Made by a program: the position numbers and the translations under genes
NCBI GenBank assembly: GCA_017562135.1
Contig: QEYB01000766.1
Span: 1,178,001-1,242,000, forward strand
Direction: 5' to 3'
Length of the DNA stretch: 64,000 nt
From: Dipylidium caninum
Taxonomy: Eukaryota > Platyhelminthes > Cestoda > Cyclophyllidea > Dipylidiidae
The notes under the pieces: model-generated
Database searches by the model: none
What the model saw: only the letters and a program-made list of their open reading frames with translations
Told to the model about the DNA's origin: nothing
Shown: piece by piece, positions 58,001-64,000 of the stretch
How positions within the stretch are numbered: the stretch's first letter is position 1
Layout of the letters: every line of letters starts with the position of its first letter

Positions 58001-61000
58001 AGGCAATTTTCTGGCCCAAAGGAGGAGGAGCGACTCGGGCATATTTTCGCCAGCTAAGCTTTTGGTAAACTAATAACACAGTGTTGAGGCTACAGTAAAG
58101 ACGGTCGTCGCACTAGAAGCTTTAAAAAGTAAAAGGCAAATAAGTGCACACAGTGTGGCTTGTGAATTGGCGGCACGACGGTAAGTGGCATAACAAAGAG
58201 ACCGGGCGTTCGGTTTGGAGGAGAGCGGAGGCCACTGAACGCCACTAGAAACGCAAGTGACTCGACCACCACCCAAGCAAGGCCGGGGGCGGGGTGCTGG
58301 AGGCCTAAAAGTGGAGTTGGAAGATGAACAAACAGCAAAGCACGGGTTTGGGAGAAGGAAGACCACTGACGCTGCCAAAGGATGAAGTGTCAAGATTCCC
58401 ATTGCTGGGCTAAAGAAGCTCTGCAAAAAAACATCCGGTAAACTTCTTCGCAGGCAGCGGCAAAATTCTTGAATTTAATTTTTGTGCGAATAATTAAGTA
58501 GCAAACACTAATCCTTCACTAAATGCGACACACCCGAGTCGACTTCAATAATGTTAGCACGAGACTGGAAATGTTATTTCACTAAGAGAAAAAATAGGGG
58601 GACAACCAGGCTGGGGGGAGGGGGGGGGTCAAACAATTCCCCTTTACTCATTCGAGTACGAGGCGGATTGGGCCTGACGGGCTACGGATGGGTCAAGGAG
58701 GCGTTTCGCAGTCCAACAAGCTGGGCACGGAACAGTGCTTCGAGGGAAAGTCGCCCTCCCGCCAGGCTGCCGCCAAATTAGCCGTCTTTCGACTGCCACG
58801 ACTACAGCCCCACCAAACCAGCCGAGGACGGGCGAAAGTTCCCCCCTCGTAGGCTGTAAATTCCGCTAACACCAGTGGCATTTACAATAAAAATTGATAA
58901 CAAGGTCCACGCGATGCCAGTTGTGGTTAACATTCGCCCTGCCAACTTGGCCGCGAAGAGAGTCGACGGCTGTGACGACGACCAAAAAGGGCTGTCTAAC
59001 TCACAAATTAACATTAAAGGGCCTTCATTTTCTTAAGTACCTCCAATGACTATTCGAGCACTAAAAACCAGCTACTCACTGACCAAGCGGAAGGGAAGAG
59101 GACGTTAGCTTGTCGAGGATATGCTCTTCATTAAATGAACAGCTCTACAATATTTCTTGTGGGTATTAATTTTCACATGATTGCACAAAACCAAAAAAAA
59201 TGCAAATGGAAATGCATTTATGGTATAGAGGTTAAGCAGAGGAGAAAAACACAAGTTCCGCCACCCATTCGTACTTCCGGTCAAATTTTGTCGAGGTCAG
59301 GGAATTACGCTTCAAGGCCTCCCGCGTCATGGCGCTTTAAGTTCCTTACGCGATACGGACGCTTCTTCAAGCCATTTAAACGCTACCTTGGGTGTACTTT
59401 ACTGCCGGAGCGGGAGCACAAGCACTCGGCCACAGCCAGCCCACTTCCACACCCTGTTACCGCTTCTCTGGGCTCCCCCTCTCGCACGACTATGACCGCT
59501 GTGTCCCCAATGACTTCTGTGCTGGACGACAGACGCGTTAAAATGTGGGTTGAGAGGCAGCTACATATCAGATTATAATCTCTACTTTTCGAAAAAATAA
59601 TAGTAATGAACGATGGGAGGTCTCAGGTATCTTTACCTCAGATTGACAGGCCTTGAGGCACACCAGAGGTCCTAGGCCGTGTCAGGCAAACAGCCTACGC
59701 GGCGCAATCAGGCACTACTTCTTCCCCTCTCGAATATACCCCACACATGGAAACCCAAAGAGACCTGGTCTGAGCAAGGAGAACTTACAATGATGGGCTC
59801 CGTGCTGAAGTTCACCGACCGCCGCTTTTTCGAGGAATTCGGAGACTCCCCTTCATCCAACGACGGTGTGTTCTCTTTAACCGATGGAGGAGATCCTTCG
59901 GCCTCCGACAGCGGAACAATTCCATCTATCTGGTAGAAAAAGTGCCCGTCCTCCAAGAGATACACGCCCGAGTTGTTGACTGCATCAGAAGAGGGACCCA
60001 AAATGGAGTAATTAATATTCCTTCCTTCAGTAAAGCAATGTTCACCTTTGTCAGTGTAACCCGCGAATTTCAATCAGCTCGATTTAATTACCGGTCACCT
60101 AAGAAAATTGACAATTTAAACGTTCAGGAGGCGAGTTGTAGTGAATCAGAGAAAAAGACGTTTTGGAGGTCCCTCCTCTCACCGGTATGTAGCGAATGCC
60201 CATGGAAAAACGCTCTTCCAACAGCTACATGTATTTGTTCAGACAAATGAACCGCGTATTTCGTAACCAAAAGAATAACAATCCGCCAGGGTGATAAGAT
60301 CACGCAACATATGACCTCCCAAAACTAGAATTAATTTTTAAACAGATTGGCCTATCCTAGCAGACTTGGAACACAAAATAAGACTATCCGTGCAGACAGC
60401 AGAAGGCAGAGAAAGCGCATTTAAAATTCAGTTATACTGGAATACAAAAGTGTGTGTGTGTGTTTTTAAAGCTAAACAACAAGGTGACGTTAGTCTTGGC
60501 GATCCTAGACGCCGACGAGTGTTGAGCGTGAGATACCTAGATCAAGACTTTAATTGTGGTGTAGCAACCACCAAAGAACACCAGCAATGGCAGTAAAGCT
60601 GAAATTGCTCGCCATAGTCCGCAAACAAGCGATCAAAGCGTATTTGAAAAAAATTGGGCGCCAAGGTAGACAAGTGATGTTATCAAACACGGAAAGAGAT
60701 TGGAAGAAAGTAAAAAAAACAAGAACCAAGGTTGAGTTGAGTTGATAAATAAAGAGGGCCAGTCTCGAGTTAAGGTCTTCAAACGTACCACCGATGGGAC
60801 GGAGATGAGAGGGGAGCGCCAACTTGTTGAATTTCTCGTAGCCAGTACTCTCATCTATGGGATCCCAGTGGTCTGCGTCCTCTCCACCCAGCTCCTCCAC
60901 ATCAACAACCTGGTCTACTCCCTCTAAATCCTCCTCAATCAACGAAGTCCCAGTTGTCGCTTCCGCAGATTGCACTTCGCATTCTTCCTGAGGCAGATCC

Positions 61001-62979
61001 TCCGACTTTGCAGGCTCTGCCACACACGTTGTCGGTTTAGGGGTGGAGAGAAAGGTGGAAGCCTTTTTGTCGCAAGTCTCGGCGGGAGAAGAAAAGTCCT
61101 GAAAATGAATGGGGTCTAAAAGTATTTGGACTCCTCCAAAAACACCTCGGGGAGGGGCGTAAGAACCTCAGAGCGTTAAGGAATTCAAAATGTGCCAAAA
61201 GAATACCTATTATCAAGATCTTCGACAAATCTTAACTACCTGGGATTTAATTTCACAGACCGTAGGGGAAAGAGTGTTGGATACCTTCCTGTAAAATTAA
61301 ACAAAAACCTTTTCAGCAAATAAGTAATTGGGTAAACAGTTAGTGCTCAACAGTATATGGAGTTATTTTCTCAATGTGGCAAAATGGCTTCCCAATTGTA
61401 GTTGAACGCGTTTCGCGATGGTAAAAGTGCACGAAAGTAGTGAAAATAACGGAAAAACAAGAGCAAAGGAATGCATGATGCCTATGTCGGTAACGGGATC
61501 CTACCAACAGTTTACACGTTCCCCACTTTTAGGCCAAGGTAACACCTCAGCCCATCAGAGAAATACCATTTATGAGGAAAGATGGATCAGTAACAAAGTG
61601 GCAATGTTTAAGACTTATTCTCCGACTAATGAATAAAATCTGCAGACGCAAGGAGGCAACAGAGTGCCGCATCAACAAACTAGTGAAAAGACGAAAGATG
61701 GATTTTCACCAAATGCACAAATTTGCATGTTCATATCTGTTCTCAGGAGACCACCAAACGAAGATATTATTTTTATCAAGGAATAGAAAACATAACAAAC
61801 CCATTTGTTGACGCAACCATCTCGTTACTCTGATGCATTTTTTCAAAATCTAGAAAAAATATAAGTCAATAAGCGCATATAAGAAGTATGGAAGTAAATG
61901 GTTGATGAACAACGAAGTTGTAAACCTTACACATTTGGACAGATGTTTAAACTAGCCAGAATTCGTGGGCGTAGACAACGTTTAACTTATAACTTCTGCG
62001 AAATAACATTGCGCATCAAAAACAAAGTGGTTTGACAGATGGGATTAGGGCCCTAGTGATCCCAAACTAAGTCGATCCAAAAAGGGGGATTAGTGCTTCA
62101 ATAAGACGTCTGATAGGTGTGGCAAACAGTAGTCATCAGCGTAAGCAAAGAAATGCCGTCGTTTGAATAGGTAAATCTCGAATTTCAAACTAGTATAAAT
62201 GGTCTGAGATATGGGCGCGAAAAACCTAAAAGGTGCGTACAAGAGGCAGAAGGAAGGGACACTTGTCTCAAGGGTGGAGTTCTAGCAGGTCTCGCGGGGA
62301 TGGGAGGGGCAGTGGGGCTGATGGAAATGGGCTTAAGGTGACCTTTTTCAACCCCATTTGAACGAGGTTGTGAGCGATCAGAAAAGCTACAAAAAGCAGA
62401 ACAGCATTATTTCACCCAACATTAATCAACGTTAATGCATAAGTACACATGCAGATCCGAATACGGAATGTTAACATAAATCAATGCAATGCAAATTATT
62501 TATTGTTCACATTGTAAATACGAAAAGAGCGTCAGGATAACAAGGACTGGAAATATATGACTAGGTCATATGATGGACTATCTTTTTCTCTTTAAAAATG
62601 ATACAAAATGAACCGTTAAATTGCAGCCTAATGAATAAACGCGAAAAATGCAATACGATTGTTCGAAAAGAAGCTATGAAAAGGTACAATGACCCGAATA
62701 TTATAATCAAATGGAACATTAATACCCGTGGGAGTTTTGTCTAAAACCCACAAATATTACTTAGGAGCAAAAAAAGAGTAGAGTCGAAGAAAAAATTGCC
62801 TGTTAAGCTGTTCGACAATAGAAGATGCCACGTCCTTCAGAGAGACAATGTCTTCGTCATCCCCATCATCACTGGATTCTTTGATAGCGCTTTTGAGGCG
62901 CCTTTGCACTGCACTTTCGCCTTTCAAATCGGCCAAAAAAGACGGTTCCCGCGGTTTAACATCAAAACTCCGAGGATAA
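39842..62979 (-). CDS. Neurabin/spinophilin homologue (PP1 and actin scaffold)
   Basis: Neurabins bind F-actin and target protein phosphatase 1 to the cortex and synapse. Minus-strand exons: 62,979-62,800, 62,386-62,263, 61,098-60,789, 59,979-59,789, 56,216-56,084, 54,888-54,766, 54,005-53,901, 53,061-52,957, 51,744-51,702, 49,338-48,726, 47,187-46,853, 44,483-44,396, 43,785-43,746, 42,110-41,753, 41,026-40,974, 40,221-40,097, 40,008-39,842; about 1,030 residues. Phases agree through 43,746; the join from there to 42,110 does not and may lack an exon. Markers: RVxF-type docking site ([13 protein letters not shown]), the diagnostic [11 protein letters not shown] then [17 protein letters not shown], a PDZ domain with [10 protein letters not shown] and FVVGREKPG, an acidic segment and coiled coils. 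No SAM domain is seen. The start codon and actin-binding N-terminus are probably beyond 64 kb. Three one-base frame breaks occur. Confidence 0.88.
40097..40221 (-). CDS. Proline-rich exon near the C-terminus
   Basis: Donor GATTGCGG|GTAAGT is strong. From the acceptor ending at 40,222 the frame reads [20 protein letters not shown] then [13 protein letters not shown] second acceptor (exon start 40,228) gives another open frame that would stop at once in the next exon. The Pro-rich frame joins the last exon in phase and is preferred. Confidence 0.5.
40974..41026 (-). CDS. 53-nt micro-exon with (CCG)7
   Basis: Acceptor ccttctaattgcag and donor AATTCAG|GTATGT. Depending on the donor of the previous exon it encodes PPSP, seven Pro and LRPLAIQ, or a poly-Arg run. 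Both continue in phase into one of two acceptors of the next exon (40,228 or 40,221). Confidence 0.5.
41753..42110 (-). CDS. Neurabin-like exon, Pro/Ser-rich scaffold region
   Basis: A very strong pyrimidine tract (CTCC repeats) and acceptor ctttccacctccag precede 119 open codons. The text includes [30 protein letters not shown] (an RxxK-type SH3 ligand) and [17 protein letters not shown]. Donor choice is uncertain (41,753 or 41,762). It belongs to the long C-terminal extension, or possibly to a separate gene. Confidence 0.55.
42950..43011 (-). CDS. Possible additional neurabin-like exon
   Basis: Acceptor gtttctatctttcag is followed by [20 protein letters not shown], which looks coding, but no clear donor follows and the phase does not fit the flanking exons. 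It is listed only as a candidate for the missing link between 43,746 and 42,110. Confidence 0.25.
43746..43785 (-). CDS. Neurabin-like 40-nt micro-exon
   Basis: Acceptor ctttattttgcag and donor CGAG|GTAGGG. In the frame set by the previous exon it reads [13 protein letters not shown]. It ends in phase 1, while the next supported exon (42,110) starts in phase 0, so an exon between them may be missing. Confidence 0.55.
44396..44483 (-). CDS. Neurabin-like exon, coiled coil continued
   Basis: Acceptor ttctcttttttactcaag and donor GACAGA|GTGAGT. With the previous exon it reads [14 protein letters not shown] then [13 protein letters not shown]. This is a good helical sequence and an exact phase match. 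Confidence 0.65.
46853..47187 (-). CDS. Neurabin-like exon, coiled coil
   Basis: Acceptor ttgtggtttcctcag and donor CTGCAGAG|GTCTGT. It encodes [20 protein letters not shown] and later [17 protein letters not shown], with a Thr/Glu-rich spacer between. Order and character match the last coiled-coil part of spinophilin (EAQxLCxxVxExLxETQ then LExKYxKAKxLI). The exit phase fits the exon at 44,483. Confidence 0.75.
48726..49338 (-). CDS. Neurabin-like exon, acidic region and coiled coil
   Basis: Acceptor ttgtcttcttccgcaag and donor GACAGAGG|GTGAGC. It opens with [18 protein letters not shown] and a long Asp/Glu/Ser-rich part, then ATLQKLEED, then a heptad-like segment [20 protein letters not shown]. 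Spinophilin has an acidic block followed by coiled coil at this place. The frame changes once near 48,870 (TT on the plus strand); removing one base makes the exon an exact 204 codons and fits both neighbours' phases. Confidence 0.75.
51702..51744 (-). CDS. Neurabin-like 43-nt micro-exon
   Basis: Acceptor ttgcatctttcag and donor GGCCCT|GTAAGT are both strong. The phase set by its neighbours gives [14 protein letters not shown]. This is probably part of the flexible, acidic linker after the PDZ domain. Confidence 0.6.
52957..53061 (-). CDS. Neurabin-like exon, PDZ end and linker
   Basis: Acceptor caatttctcacag is followed by FVV and then GREKPGT, the end of the neurabin PDZ (FVIGREKPG), and a Ser-rich linker to the donor GCGCTAA|GTAAGC. 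The frame changes inside GTTTGG at 53,052-53,054 (plus-strand AAA), and the entry phase also needs one base near the exon start, so two small errors are implied. Confidence 0.7.
   Translation of the reverse strand, partial: FVVWSGKAGHCEFYCFPPRCRRTNDVQHLFECWR
53901..54005 (-). CDS. Neurabin-like exon, PDZ second half
   Basis: Acceptor ctttgaattttag and donor TGTGCA|GTAGGT. It encodes [20 protein letters not shown] then [13 protein letters not shown], the second half of a PDZ domain. EVDGxSLVGVxQxFAA is typical of neurabin and spinophilin. Confidence 0.9.
54766..54888 (-). CDS. Neurabin-like exon, PDZ first half
   Basis: Acceptor tccctcttccag and donor GGGAG|GTGAGT. It encodes [12 protein letters not shown], the PDZ carboxylate-binding loop, and [20 protein letters not shown], matching neurabin PDZ closely. 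A one-base break lies at 54,851-54,854, where four C (plus strand) must be five; with that base both the protein and the exit phase (2) are correct. Confidence 0.88.
55753..55770 (+). repeat. (CGGT)n microsatellite
   Basis: A short tandem GTCG/CGGT run lies in a neurabin-like intron. It is simple sequence with no coding role seen. Confidence 0.7.
56084..56216 (-). CDS. Neurabin-like exon between PP1 site and PDZ
   Basis: Acceptor ccctccttttgcag and donor CAAAG|GTTGGT. It encodes [19 protein letters not shown] then [20 protein letters not shown]. This block is almost diagnostic for neurabin/spinophilin, where YDRRN.(x)[21 protein letters not shown] sits directly before the PDZ domain and contacts PP1. 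Confidence 0.9.
56905..56941 (+). repeat. (AC)n(AG)n microsatellite
   Basis: About six AC units are followed after CAAAG by about eleven AG units, on the plus strand, inside the intron between the PP1-docking exon and the following exon of the neurabin-like gene. Such compound dinucleotides are usually length-variable. Confidence 0.85.
57170..57400 (-). CDS. Possible optional exon, Ser/Arg-rich
   Basis: Acceptor tgccgccgcctatgcag (minus strand) leads into [19 protein letters not shown] then [13 protein letters not shown]. It lies inside the intron between the PP1-docking exon and the next exon, which already join in phase without it. No good donor is seen, so it would be an alternative exon at best. 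Confidence 0.25.
59789..59979 (-). CDS. Neurabin-like exon with PP1-docking motif
   Basis: The exon starts [19 protein letters not shown], a motif also found just upstream of the docking site in neurabins, and ends [16 protein letters not shown] before the donor GTAAGT. RSVNF fits the RVxF PP1-binding consensus (basic, then V, x, F), and the following STEPI matches the family's STAPI. Its last codon joins the 56,216 exon to read IIVFSTHS, as in KVFNTYS of the family. Confidence 0.85.
60789..61098 (-). CDS. Neurabin-like exon, acidic linker
   Basis: Acceptor ttcattttcag and donor ATCGGTG|GTACGT bound 103 codons plus one base. The text is acidic ([20 protein letters not shown]) and ends [17 protein letters not shown]. 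Its exit phase fits the PP1-docking exon exactly, giving an uninterrupted protein. Confidence 0.7.
62263..62386 (-). CDS. Neurabin-like exon, Ser/Pro-rich
   Basis: Acceptor tctgctttttgtag is followed by [15 protein letters not shown], then [16 protein letters not shown] and PPLRQ. The frame remains open to about 62,220, so the donor is uncertain; ending at 62,263 gives phase 0, which suits the next exon. This is probably a disordered linker with SH3-type Pro motifs. Confidence 0.5.
62800..62979 (-). CDS. Neurabin-like exon, N-terminal region
   Basis: Acceptor ttctcatcatacag precedes a 180-nt open frame ([19 protein letters not shown] then an Asp-rich stretch and SIVEQLN). The only usable donor is AACAG|GCAATT, a GC donor, and that choice gives the phase needed by the next exon at 62,386. 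If no intron is used here the frame ends at 62,757, which would make it a gene end instead. Confidence 0.5.
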
Positions 62980-64000
62980 CTGTATGATGAGAAGCGAGCA
63001 AAAAGACAAAAATTGCATGATATGACTGAAGTCACTTTTCTGCAGGTTAAAGAAAAAGGCTGGGTACATTCGCGTATTAAAATCCTATCAACGGCATATT
63101 TTAGCACCATCAAGTATATGCATATTGGACGGAAAAGTAGTGGGGTAAAAAATGAACAGATGGGGGATACAAGTAACGTGAAATTATGGATCATCGGCAG
63201 TTGTGAGAAGCATTACGTACACGGAAGTTGCGTGTTCATTTCCATCGGTATCATTTTCGGCGCATAAATCCTCGATTGGAAGGGGTTTACCGCACTGGAA
63301 CAACTCACGCATTAACGACACACGTCTACTCTGTCAGTAAATTTACCACACTAACCCGTGTTTGAGAAGTCCCGATATTTCAAAGGCTGTCAAAACGAGC
63401 TGCACTCGCCGGTTTCAGCACCACTTCCGTGCTTCTTGATTTTGACATTTTATTGAAAATATATATTGGTTGAATTAGTCATGATGACGTCCCTGTGAGA
63501 CGCTATCGAACCGACATAATTTGCAGGCAGAGACCGGGCGCGAACCGCGATGTATAATTAGGCGCCAAACACGCAACCAAAACATTTCAAGGGTATCAAG
63601 CGTGGGTGCCCGGGGGTGCAGTTAAAGCGATTTATGCATCGGATTTCGATTAGTCTTATTATGCACATGCTCCCTCTACTTCGAAGTCTCGTATTTTAGT
63701 TGATTGAGTATTTTATTTTAATGAAGCTTATGTTAACGGAATTTTTTTATGTGTTGAAGTGATAGCAAGAATTGTGCGATATATTAGACCCTTACTTAAT
63801 CAACGGGAGGGCGTTTCATGTGACGTAGTTTTACATAAACGTCGAAAGAGGAGTGGTAAGGGCAATGACAAATAAGTTCAGCAGACGCAGGGCGGGAATG
63901 CTTTATTAATCAAAACTGTTCATGGCGAGTAAATCAATCAAAGCCTTAGTATCTCCATCTTCCACTTATTCTTTGCTAATCGCACAACTTCTCTCTGTAA
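62980..64000. other. Upstream end of the window
   Basis: The exon at 62,979 starts with a split codon, so at least one earlier exon must lie to the right. Nothing between 63,000 and 64,000 was recognised as that exon, and no promoter motif is clear. The 5' end of the neurabin-like gene is probably outside the window. Confidence 0.4.

Noticed and set aside
1..64000. CRISPR arrays, bacterial operons, tRNA or rRNA genes.
   Set aside because: No direct-repeat arrays, cloverleaf genes or prokaryotic gene layout were seen. The gene structure is plainly eukaryotic.

Overview
The window is eukaryotic (animal) DNA with spliced genes on both strands. Five conserved metazoan genes can be rebuilt exon by exon from GT-AG boundaries with matching codon phases: a lingerer/UBAP2L-type gene, SNRNP35 (U11/U12-35K), BOP1, a neurabin/spinophilin gene and a small dual-specificity-phosphatase-like gene. 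One Ser/Thr kinase exon is also clear. Several introns are only 31-37 nt, and one gene looks as if it takes its start codon from a spliced leader. Together these suggest a flatworm, possibly a parasitic one, but that is inference and not proven.

Layout. 1-7,000: no gene recognised, and a texture unlike the rest. 7,000-14,234: a plus-strand gene I cannot name, seen as a few good exons and a C-terminal exon. 15,049-15,267: minus-strand kinase exon. About 18,000-23,764: minus-strand BOP1, a ribosome-biogenesis WD40 protein. 24,982-27,186: plus-strand pseudophosphatase, divergent from BOP1. 27,900-28,230: two possible exons. 29,411-32,335: plus-strand lingerer/UBAP2L homologue, eight exons. 32,815-37,240: plus-strand SNRNP35, three exons, close behind lingerer. 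33,837-34,210 and 38,844-39,222: two almost identical copies of a 0.37-kb repeat. 39,842-62,979: minus-strand neurabin/spinophilin homologue with a PP1-docking motif, a PDZ domain and coiled coils; its 5' end probably lies beyond the window.

The genes do not form a pathway. They are housekeeping and cytoskeletal genes: translation and RNA-granule control (lingerer), large-subunit rRNA processing (BOP1), minor-spliceosome function (SNRNP35), PP1/actin scaffolding (neurabin) and signalling (kinase, pseudophosphatase). By eye, the plus strand is T/C-rich where genes run rightward and A/G-rich where they run leftward.

Several conserved exons change reading frame by one base, mostly at short homopolymers, while the splice phases around them still fit. 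This points to residual sequence errors more than to pseudogenes. All domain names come from recognising motifs by eye; no search was run.
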